Under the pieces are notes generated by a model. It was not told the origin of the DNA, did not search any database, and saw nothing but the letters and a program-made list of their open reading frames with translations. 64,000 nt of DNA from JAXDMK01 sp963790325 (GTDB lineage Bacteria; Actinomycetota; Acidimicrobiia; Acidimicrobiales; AC-14). Both the position numbers and the translations under genes were made by a program. Location: positions 186,001 through 250,000 of the forward strand of contig CAWBNY010000003.1 in the NCBI GenBank assembly GCA_963790325.1, in the 5' to 3' direction. Below, in pieces: positions 24,401-31,387 of the stretch; position 1 is the stretch's first letter, and each line of letters starts with the position of its first letter.

Positions 24401-24559
24401 ATGCCCGAGATGGACACCCCCTCCCACACCGAAGGCACGCCCCGGGGCGAGGACCAGGCCGAGCCGGCCACCGAGCACCAGGGTCCGACCGACCGCCCCG
24501 TCGGGAAGGTCGAGTCCGACCCCATGGAGCCGACCGACTCGGCCGCCGGCCGGCCCTAG
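24401..24559 (+). CDS. Small acidic hypothetical protein
   Basis: This is a 52-residue protein, rich in Glu, Asp, Pro and Thr, without hydrophobic core or known motif; it is probably disordered. AAGGAG lies 7 bases before the ATG, the main support that it is translated. It is divergent from the small basic gene at 23946-24272. The opposite charges and shared intergenic region hint at, but do not prove, a functional link. Confidence 0.55.
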   Translation: MPEMDTPSHTEGTPRGEDQAEPATEHQGPTDRPVGKVESDPMEPTDSAAGRP

Positions 24560-24583
24560 GACACCGGAGGTCGGCCCCGCCGG

Positions 24584-25621
24584 TCAGGCGGGGCTGATCT
24601 CGGCGGGAGCGCCGGCGGCTCGCAGCCGGGCCTCCATGGCGTCGAGGCGGGCGCGGGCGGTGAACTGCTCCGATCGGGCCACCCGCTCCTGATCGGCCAG
24701 GCCCCGCTCGACGTGGCGCCGCATCTCCAGCACCGCCCGCTCGAGGACCCGCACCCGCTCCATGCTCTGGGACGCGACCGCGTGGTGGGCCGACACCAGC
24801 TCCGATACCGAGTCGAGCTCCTGGTAGACGGGCTCGAGGTCGGCATGGGGGTCCGACCGCCGGGAGCGGGAGACGTCGACCAGCAGGGCCGTGTCGCTCT
24901 GCAGCCGCTCGAGCGCCGCCGGAATCGCTTCCAGCCGCCGAATTCGCAGGTCGAGAGACTGGTAGCGGTCAGCCGAGAGCCCCTCCAGGGCGCCGATCCG
25001 GCTTTCCAGGCTGTGGGCCGCAGGTCTGGCCACACCCCTCCGGCCGCCGTCGCCGGGCTCGATAGGCGGCACCGGGGCGACGTCGTCGAGGCGGGCTTCG
25101 AGGTCGTCGAGACGATCGGCCAGGCTCTCGAGGGCCCGGGCGCAGTCCTGCACGCCCCGCGCCAGCCGGGCCAGGGCCTGGTCGGCCGAAGAGGCGGCAG
25201 GCTCGGGGGCGACGGTGGGCCCGGGGCCGACGGTGCGCTCGGGGGCGACGGGCGCGGTTGCCATCTTGACCACGGGCTGGGCCGGGGTGGGAGCGGGGGC
25301 GAGATCCGACGCTGACGGCGCAGGCCCGGCCGCGCGGATGGGGCGGAGCGGGGGCGGCGTGGCCCGGGCCGTCTGGATCGGCCGCGGCGCAGTTGGGTTC
25401 GGAACGCCGGGAGGAGGCGGGACGGAGGCGACCGAGGCCTGAGGCGCCGTCTGGGGAACGATGCCCAGGGGAGTGGCCCGCCTGGGGGGACCGGTGGACG
25501 GCTGTATCGGCAAGGTGGCCGGAGGCCGTGCGACGCCGGGGCGGCCGGCCCCGGCCGCGTCCTTCGCGGTCGGCGCCGAAACCTGCGAGGTGCCCCAATG
25601 GCGATCGGCAACGTCGCTCAT
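24584..25621 (-). CDS. Pro-rich coiled-coil protein of unknown function
   Basis: I do not recognise this 345-residue protein. Residues 1-150 are Pro/Ala/Thr-rich and disordered. Residues ~150-335 are heptad-like helices (LARLARGVQDCARALESLADRL, then RLEAIPAALERLQSDTALLV and SMERVRVLERAVLEMRRHVERGL). There is no membrane span or signal peptide. The architecture recalls cytoskeletal or polar scaffold proteins. Two more proteins with disordered and coiled-coil parts lie within 6 kb. The ATG is preceded by GGGGG and by a long non-coding region with a DnaA box. Confidence 0.7.
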   Translation of the reverse strand: MSDVADRHWGTSQVSAPTAKDAAGAGRPGVARPPATLPIQPSTGPPRRATPLGIVPQTAPQASVASVPPPPGVPNPTAPRPIQTARATPPPLRPIRAAGPAPSASDLAPAPTPAQPVVKMATAPVAPERTVGPGPTVAPEPAASSADQALARLARGVQDCARALESLADRLDDLEARLDDVAPVPPIEPGDGGRRGVARPAAHSLESRIGALEGLSADRYQSLDLRIRRLEAIPAALERLQSDTALLVDVSRSRRSDPHADLEPVYQELDSVSELVSAHHAVASQSMERVRVLERAVLEMRRHVERGLADQERVARSEQFTARARLDAMEARLRAAGAPAEISPA

Positions 25622-25722
25622 GCAACCCCCAGGATCCCGATGAATGGACCATATCGCAGCGTCGACCCCACTACAATGATGCCCCTCTCGACCCTCTGGT
25701 TATCCCCAAGTGCCGTGCACCT

Positions 25723-25731
25723 TGTGGACAA
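25723..25731 (-). promoter_or_regulatory. DnaA box (TTGTCCACA on minus strand)
   Basis: TGTGGACAA on the plus strand is the complement of the actinobacterial consensus DnaA nonamer. It lies about 100 bases upstream of the Pro-rich coiled-coil gene, which is read from the same strand. Confidence 0.45.
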
Positions 25732-26667
25732 TGTGAGCGTCGGCGACCAGACCGCCGCCCGCAGACCGCGGCGGCGTCGGGATCCCGCAGAGGTGCCTCC
25801 GGCCGGTCGGGAGCCTCCGATGAGTCCCCGATCTCGACCCGACCGAACCGCGCCCGAACCGCGCCGTTCGGGGCGGCCGACAGCCGGGTGGGGACCGGGT
25901 GTCACGGGTCATGCCCCGGGACTGGTCTGCCTGGAGCGCCGGCCCCTTTCAGGACCGGGATCTGGTTGGTTTCGAGCCCGTTTGGTCGATTATGCCCAGC
26001 GTTGTAGCAGCTCTGGCCTGCTAGATGGATCGGATCCCATTTTCATCGGGCCAACCGTGCGGGGAAACCCCACAGCCGTGCTGCCATAGCCTGATCGGCG
26101 AGGTGTGACAGCGGTGAGGACAGGTCAAGAGGGTGCCGCCCCCGATCACCCGCCGGGCGCCGGTCCTCAGGTTCGCACGAACCCCCTCCTCACCCTCGAG
26201 GGTGGCTGGAGGTTCTCACGCGACCGCGGCACCGCCCGGCTTTGCTTGGGTGCGACCGTCTCCGGGACAGGCTAGGACAGGCACCGAACGCGGGTACCCC
26301 CGTCCACCTGGGAGTACGCGTTCGAGTCACCTGGGATCGGATCCGCTATGTAGCATGCACGGGGTAGGTACGGAGAGGGCGAGCGGGCTTTCGTTCGTCG
26401 TCCCGGCGAGCGCATTGGCGCCCCCATGGGCCCTCGCCGCTTCGGGCGGGCTCCCGGCTCACCAGCGGACCCCACGATCGAGCTGATCGGGACCTGGTCG
26501 TACCGGGGCTCACGGCTCTCCCGGAGCCCGGTCGGTCCTCGTCGATGCCCCATGACCGACCCGTGTCGGGACACGAAGTCAGGGGATCCGGACTGCATGT
26601 GTCGCGGTCGTCGGGAGTTATCCCCAGGTATCGAATCGATTGGTGCGACCAGATGACAATGCAATGC

Positions 26668-26696
26668 TTGACTCCTGCCGATCGGTCGGAAATGAT
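26668..26696 (+). promoter_or_regulatory. Sigma-70-type promoter of the surface-protein gene
   Basis: TTGACT (26668-26673) and AATGAT (26691-26696) are separated by 17 bases. This is one of the best-matched -35/-10 pairs in the window and points to the gene starting at 26773. Confidence 0.55.
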
Positions 26697-26772
26697 TCGT
26701 CGTCACTGCCCCTTCCGGGGCGCGCTGGGGGCGACGATGTGAGGAAGCAGAGCAACCGACTGTGGGGGATTT

Positions 26773-28680
26773 GTGCGCCTCCACCTTGAGCGACGGAGGC
26801 TCGCCGCGGTCGGGGTGCTGGCGCTGACCGGGCTGGTGGGCATCCCGGTCACGGTCGTCGCCCTCCAGATGCCGGACAGCGGCTTTGTGGAGGTGTGCAA
26901 GATGGCCGACGGCACGTCGGTCACGGGTGTCTTTCAATTCATGGTCGGCGGGACGACCACTGACGTGCCCGTCGGCGCCTGTTCTCCCGTCATCTCCGTC
27001 CCGGCGGGGACGGTCACGGTTACGGAGAACGCACGGGCGGGCATTTCGGTGTCGAACGTCCAGACCATCCCGGCCGGCCGGCTGGTGAGCAGCGACCTGG
27101 CTGCCCGGTCGGCGCAGGTGCAGGTCGTGGCCGGGGACGAGTCGACCCAGACGACGGTCACCTTCACCAACCGGTCCGAGCTGGCCCTGGTCAAGATCTG
27201 CAAGGTGGCGGGCGCCGGCGTCGCGGTCGGGACGAACGTGTCCTTCACCGCCGGCACGATCGCCGTGTCTGTTCCGGCGGGGAGCCCGCCGGGAGGCACC
27301 TGCGCCGTCGCCGGCTGGTTCCCGGTGGCGACGAACCTGGTCATCTCGGAAACGGTCCCCTTTGGCACCGAGGTGTCCTCCATAACCGTCGCCCCCGGCG
27401 ACCGGCTCGTCGGGTCGCCGAACCCGGCCGGGGGGAGCGTCGTCGTGCGGGTCGGCTCGGGCGCGACCGAGGTCACGTTCACCAACCGGGTGCCGACGCC
27501 GAGCCCCAGCACCACGACGACCACCGTGCCCGGCGGCGGTGGTGCTTCGACCACCACCGTTCCCGGCGGCGGCGGTGGGACGACCACGACCACCCTGCCC
27601 GGCGGCGGCGGTGGGACGACCACGACCACCCTGCCCGGCGGCGGCGCTGAGACGACCACGACCACCGTGCCCGGCGGCGGCGGTGCTTCGACGACCACCG
27701 TTCCCGGCGGCGGTGGTGCTTCGACGACCACCGTGCCCGGCGGCGGTGGTGCTTCGACCACCACCCTGCCCGGCGGCGGCGGTGCTTCGACGACCACCGT
27801 GCCCGGCGGCGGCGGTGGGACCACGACGACCACCGTGCCCGGCGGCGGCGGTGCCACGACGACCGTCGCGACGAGCGGGGTGACCACCACGACGCCGGGT
27901 GGCGGCGGTGTCACGACCACCGTAGGCGGAGGCATGGGGCACAGCACCACGACGGCGGTCCCGGCCACGTCGGTGCCGCCGGGTGGACTGTCGACCTCCA
28001 CCACCCTTTGCCAGACCACCAGCACCACCGCGCCCCTCGGCGGTGGGTCACCGTCCACGACCCTTCCCCCCGGGCCGGCCCCGACCACGACCACACCGGC
28101 CGGCCAAGGCCCGAGCACCACCGTGGCCGGCGGCGGGGCACCGACGACGACCGGGGCCGTGGGTCAGTCGACGACGACGATCGTCGGCGGAGGGCCAGGC
28201 GCGACCGCGCCGCCGGTGTGTCCCACCGGGTCGTTCCTGTCGCCGGCGGGGCCGAACGTCGCCGTGCGGGAATCGGGTCCCGGCCCGACCGCGGCACCGT
28301 CGCAGCTGGCGACCACCGGGCGTCGAGTTGGTCGGCTGATGCTGCTGGGCTGCGTGGCGGTGGTGCTCGGTGGTCTCCTCACCCGGACCGAGCCGCGGGC
28401 GGTGTGGGCCTCGGTCGGGCGCTGCCGGCCCGGGTCCCGGGAGGGCTCCGTCACTCCCGTCCGCCTCCACCGGGCACAGCCCGGCGACCCCGGCCACGAC
28501 GAACCCGATCCCGAACCGGATCCCGACCGCCGGCCGGACGGCATCGACGGCGACCCGTTCCCGGCCCTCACCTTCGTCCCCGTCGTGGAGGACGACCGCC
28601 CCGAGGAAGACGAGCCCATGCGCCTGTGGGCCTTGGTGGGCGAGCCCGATCCCGAACCCGGCCGAGGGCCGCCCGCCTAG
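26773..28680 (+). CDS. Secreted Thr/Gly-repeat surface protein with LATTG sorting-like motif
   Basis: This 635-residue protein has an N-terminal signal or anchor segment (residues ~9-31) and two beta-rich modules of a Cna/prealbumin-like type, each ending in VTFTN (residues ~37-136 and ~137-241). A low-complexity stalk follows: ten V/L-PGGG units joined by Thr runs (residues ~247-362), then a looser Thr/Gly/Pro region. LATTG at 512-516 precedes a membrane span (~524-540). LAxTG is the motif reported for class E sortases. Oddly, ~95 acidic, Pro-rich residues follow the span, instead of the short basic tail expected. GTG start with a weak purine stretch. Confidence 0.78.
   Translation: MRLHLERRRLAAVGVLALTGLVGIPVTVVALQMPDSGFVEVCKMADGTSVTGVFQFMVGGTTTDVPVGACSPVISVPAGTVTVTENARAGISVSNVQTIPAGRLVSSDLAARSAQVQVVAGDESTQTTVTFTNRSELALVKICKVAGAGVAVGTNVSFTAGTIAVSVPAGSPPGGTCAVAGWFPVATNLVISETVPFGTEVSSITVAPGDRLVGSPNPAGGSVVVRVGSGATEVTFTNRVPTPSPSTTTTTVPGGGGASTTTVPGGGGGTTTTTLPGGGGGTTTTTLPGGGAETTTTTVPGGGGASTTTVPGGGGASTTTVPGGGGASTTTLPGGGGASTTTVPGGGGGTTTTTVPGGGGATTTVATSGVTTTTPGGGGVTTTVGGGMGHSTTTAVPATSVPPGGLSTSTTLCQTTSTTAPLGGGSPSTTLPPGPAPTTTTPAGQGPSTTVAGGGAPTTTGAVGQSTTTIVGGGPGATAPPVCPTGSFLSPAGPNVAVRESGPGPTAAPSQLATTGRRVGRLMLLGCVAVVLGGLLTRTEPRAVWASVGRCRPGSREGSVTPVRLHRAQPGDPGHDEPDPEPDPDRRPDGIDGDPFPALTFVPVVEDDRPEEDEPMRLWALVGEPDPEPGRGPPA
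27511..27858 (+). repeat. Tandem coding repeat, 10 units of Thr-run plus V/LPGGGG
   Basis: Units of 30-36 bases encode a Thr-rich run followed by V/L-P-G-G-G. Near-identical copies make slipped-strand length changes likely. It is coding and in frame throughout, not a CRISPR array. Confidence 0.85.
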
Positions 28681-28708
28681 CCGGGCCGGCCGGCGGCGGG
28701 GCACGCGC

Positions 28709-29953
28709 TCAGGTCGAGCGGCGCCGTTCGGGGTTGGCGGCCGCGGCCGTCACGCCGGCCCGCACATCGATGCCGGCCCGGGCCAGCGCCTTGGTCAACG
28801 CGGCGCGGCGCTCGATGCTGACCGGTTCGCCGGCCCGGAGCCCGGTGGGGACGGCCAGCGCGGAGCAGGCCCGGAGCAGCACCGCGTCGTACTCGCCGAG
28901 GTCTCGCTCCCGCTCCTGCTCCCGAAGGCGGGAGATGGTCGGTTCACGGCGATAGCCGTCCAGCTTCGAATACAGGCGTCGGAGCTCCGACGCCAGGCTG
29001 GCGACGTCGGGCTGCCGGCTGGGCCGGGACCGGTCGGGGAGCGTCGTCGGTCGTGGCACTCCTCCGAGGCCAGGACGGGCCAGGTCTCGAGCGGGGGCCG
29101 AGGCCACCGCCTGGCGGCGCTCCGACGCCGGTCGCGTCGTGGCCGGCGTCGGAGCGGCAACTCCCCCTGCCGGGCGAGGGGCACCGACCGGTGCCGGCGC
29201 GGGAACCGGTGCCGGGACACGAGCAGGGCGGGTCACGGGGGTGGTCGTCGGCATGGGCCGATCGGCGTCGAGGCCGAGAAGGTCGATCGCCCCCCGGCCC
29301 AGGAGCAGCTCGTCGAACGCCCGCCGGGGATCCGTTCCGGTGGGCCCGGTCCCGGGCGGCCCCGTCATCGCCCGCTCCGGCCGAAGGGGGGTGCCCGGTT
29401 TCGAGCCCTGCCGATCGGCGCTCGCCGGTTCGGTCCCCACCCGCGGCACCGCTCCCGACCCGTTCGCCGCCTCGGCGGCCACCGGCGGAACCGCCGCCCC
29501 GAAGGGAGCGACGGTCACGGTCGGGGAACCGGCGCCGTGGACCTGGCGGCGGAGCTCGGCCAGCTGCCCGGACATGAACCTGGCCTCCACCTCGGCCGCC
29601 TGTACCCGAGCCTCCGCCTGCTCGAACCGGCGTTCGGCGCCCTGGACCCGCTCGAACAGCGCCTCCAGGTCGGCGATCGGGATGATCACGCTGCCGGCGG
29701 GCGGCCCGGCCTCGGCCGCGACCGGACCCGGGCGAGGACGTTCGGGCGGCTGGTCGACCATCCGGGCCTGGACGTCTTCCAGCCGGACCTCCACCCGTTC
29801 CAGGCCACCGGCGGTGGTCCGTTTCCGGTCCGCCACCAAGCCCGCCCGACGCCACTTCCGGATGGCGCTGACCGAGTACCCGGTGCTCGCAGCGGCGTCG
29901 GCCTGCAGCACCCAGGTGCCGGCCTGCGCCTTCGGCGGTGGGGCGGTGGTCAA
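28709..29953 (-). CDS. HTH-domain, Pro-rich coiled-coil protein of unknown function
   Basis: The 414-residue protein starts with a MerR-like/HTH_17-type helix-turn-helix (ADAAASTGYSVSAIRKWRRA, residues ~16-35, then a wing ending RLEDVQARM). A coiled-coil follows (ADLEALFERVQGAERRFEQA onward, ~90-140), then a long Pro/Ala linker and a C-terminal helical domain (LASELRRLYSKLDGYRREP to the end). I place the start at TTG 29953 because AGGTGG stands just before it and the HTH follows closely. The frame is open to 30133, with several GTGs. It may bind DNA and scaffold other proteins, but no target is known. Confidence 0.68.
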   Translation of the reverse strand: MTTAPPPKAQAGTWVLQADAAASTGYSVSAIRKWRRAGLVADRKRTTAGGLERVEVRLEDVQARMVDQPPERPRPGPVAAEAGPPAGSVIIPIADLEALFERVQGAERRFEQAEARVQAAEVEARFMSGQLAELRRQVHGAGSPTVTVAPFGAAVPPVAAEAANGSGAVPRVGTEPASADRQGSKPGTPLRPERAMTGPPGTGPTGTDPRRAFDELLLGRGAIDLLGLDADRPMPTTTPVTRPARVPAPVPAPAPVGAPRPAGGVAAPTPATTRPASERRQAVASAPARDLARPGLGGVPRPTTLPDRSRPSRQPDVASLASELRRLYSKLDGYRREPTISRLREQERERDLGEYDAVLLRACSALAVPTGLRAGEPVSIERRAALTKALARAGIDVRAGVTAAAANPERRRST

Positions 29954-30277
29954 GGTCCCACCTGGCACCGGCACCGGAAAAGGAGCTGTGGCGAGTGGCA
30001 AACGACGGAGTTCACCGCAAATGGCCGCCCCCGTGTCCAGGAAGCGCCACCTGCGGTCGTGCCTGGGGACCGGGCGCCATGGCGCCGGCCCACGGGCCGA
30101 CGGCCGACCGGCTTGTGGACAATATGTGGACAAAATCTGGATATATGGGCACCAGATTGTTGACGATCGTCGACGGAGCGGCGACCGGCAAAGGCCGGCG
30201 TCATCGTCTGCCCCCGCCCGACTGCACCCAACGCGGTCGCCAGAGGAATCGAGGCGGCTGTGTTCCGGTGAAGGATG
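29954..30277. other. Gene-free regulatory region with several dyads
   Basis: This 324-base gap separates the HTH/coiled-coil gene and the upstream DivIVA-like gene, both read leftward. It contains an AT-rich core (about 30110-30170) with two DnaA boxes, the inverted repeat AATCTGG/CCAGATT (30134-30140 and 30152-30158) and a nearly perfect palindrome around GACGATCGTC. I see no gene in it. Confidence 0.55.
30114..30133 (-). promoter_or_regulatory. Two tandem DnaA boxes, 11-bp period
   Basis: TGTGGACAA occurs at 30114-30122 and 30125-30133; both are perfect complements of TTGTCCACA. A period of 11 bases places both on about the same face of the helix. They lie ~160 bases upstream of the HTH/coiled-coil gene. 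Confidence 0.5.
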
Positions 30278-31144
30278 TCACCCGGCGGCTGCATCGACGT
30301 CCACCAACGATGCCGATCTCCCGCCACTGGTGGCGCCCGCCGGTCCTCGCTTGCCGGCGTTGCCCACGGCGGCGGGCGGGCGGCCCAGGACGGTGACCGG
30401 GGGTGCGCTCCCGGACCGGCTGGCGGCACCGGCCGAGACCTCCCCCGGTGCGGCCGCGGGCGCCTGCCGGGTGTCGCCATGCACGGCTGCAGCCGGCCGG
30501 CGCCCGGACTCCTCGGTCGGCGCCGCCGGCCGAGGTGGTGCGGCGCTCGCCCCGAGGGCGGCTCGCGCCTCCGTCAATGTCCTCGCCACCTGGTCATATG
30601 CCTGCTCCAGGCGCTGCCGGTACTCGTTGAGGCGCTGCCCCTCGGCCTGCACTCGGAGGGAGCGCGCTTCGAACTCGGCGATGACCTGATTGCGTTGGGC
30701 ATGGGCGGCTCGGAGGATCTCAGCCGCCTCCGCCCGGGCCGCGGCCACCTGAGACTTGGCCTCGGCCGCCGCGCTGCGGGCGATCCGGGCCGCTTCCGCC
30801 GTCGCCGTCCCGACAACCTGGTACGCCTCCTGGTCGGCGTTCAGGCGGATGAGCATCACGTCGTTGCGGGCCTGCTCGACCATGTCGGCGGCCACCTCCT
30901 GGGCGGCGGCCAGGCTGCGGCTCATCCGCACCGGGAGCTCGGCTGCCAGCTCCTCGTTCGTCAGCCGGCCCGCCCCCTGAAGCCGGCGGCGGAGCGCTTC
31001 CAGCTCGGAGGACTGGTCTCTCGTCCGGGCCGAAAGGCTTTCGATCTCGGCGTACGACTCGCGAAGACGATCCCAAAGCTCCTCCGGGCTCTCTAGGCCC
31101 GTCAACTGGAATCTTCGAACCCTCACGCGAGGATCGTCACGCAT
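30278..31144 (-). CDS. DivIVA-like coiled-coil protein of unknown function
   Basis: The 288-residue protein is mostly a long alpha-helical coiled-coil (residues ~18-200), including ELWDRLRESYAEIESLSART, an Ala-rich stretch AEAARIARSAAAEAKSQVAA and LNEYRQRLEQAYDQVARTL, followed by a Pro/Ala-rich tail. Ala-rich heptads of this kind are seen in DivIVA, Scy and FilP-type polar scaffolds, but the conserved DivIVA N-terminal membrane-binding motif is not clear. AGGGAG precedes the ATG. It is divergent from dnaE. The role is unknown; polar scaffolding is inference. Confidence 0.65.
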   Translation of the reverse strand: MRDDPRVRVRRFQLTGLESPEELWDRLRESYAEIESLSARTRDQSSELEALRRRLQGAGRLTNEELAAELPVRMSRSLAAAQEVAADMVEQARNDVMLIRLNADQEAYQVVGTATAEAARIARSAAAEAKSQVAAARAEAAEILRAAHAQRNQVIAEFEARSLRVQAEGQRLNEYRQRLEQAYDQVARTLTEARAALGASAAPPRPAAPTEESGRRPAAAVHGDTRQAPAAAPGEVSAGAASRSGSAPPVTVLGRPPAAVGNAGKRGPAGATSGGRSASLVDVDAAAG

Positions 31145-31335
31145 GTCTCGGCTCCCTGCCCAGCATCCCCAGCCCAGGCTCCGAATGACGATTGAACCAG
31201 GTGCGCGCGGGATGATAGACGACTCCGAACCCCGCTCCATCGGTGGAGGGCCGGCCGAAGAGTGACCGGCGCCGGCGCGAGCGCCGATCGGCCCCCAGGC
31301 CGGAGGAGAACTCGCCTGCGCCCGGCACCAGGCGC

Positions 31336-31353
31336 TAGATTACAGGACTGTAA
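31336..31353 (+). promoter_or_regulatory. dnaE promoter region: TAGATT overlapping palindrome TTACAG-GA-CTGTAA
   Basis: TAGATT (31336-31341) fits a -10 box and overlaps the perfect inverted repeat TTACAGGACTGTAA (31340-31353), which lies where a repressor would block initiation. The dnaE GTG is 34 bases further. The sequence does not match the actinobacterial LexA box (GAAC-N4-GTTC). Confidence 0.45.
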
Positions 31354-31387
31354 CTCGTTCCCCAAGTTATCCGGAGGGTGCCGTCCA

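Larger units (their letters stand above)
25622..26772. other. 1.15-kb region without convincing genes
   Basis: No reading frame here looks like a real gene: all are short, arginine/proline-rich and lack ribosome sites. The stretch is visibly less GC-rich than its surroundings. It holds a DnaA box (25723-25731, minus), two TTATCCCCA near-boxes (25700-25708 and 26618-26626), several hairpins (for example around GCGGGGAAACCCC near 26061 and GCACCGCCC/GGGTGC near 26230) and a good promoter for the downstream surface protein. I recognise no riboswitch or structured RNA class. Confidence 0.6.

Noticed and set aside
26290..26345. tRNA-like GTTCGAGTC segment
   Set aside because: No matching acceptor or anticodon stems could be folded around it.
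26133..26486. Reading frame of 117 codons in the gene-free region
   Set aside because: Arg/Ser/Pro-rich, no ribosome site, no motif, and the composition is unlike that of neighbouring genes.
27511..27858. CRISPR-like or intergenic tandem array
   Set aside because: The repeats are in frame within a coding sequence and encode a Thr/PGGG stalk; there are no unique spacers or cas genes.
25700..30133. A chromosomal replication origin
   Set aside because: DnaA boxes are few and spread over kilobases, with no dnaA, dnaN, recF or gyrase genes and no AT-rich unwinding region next to a box cluster.
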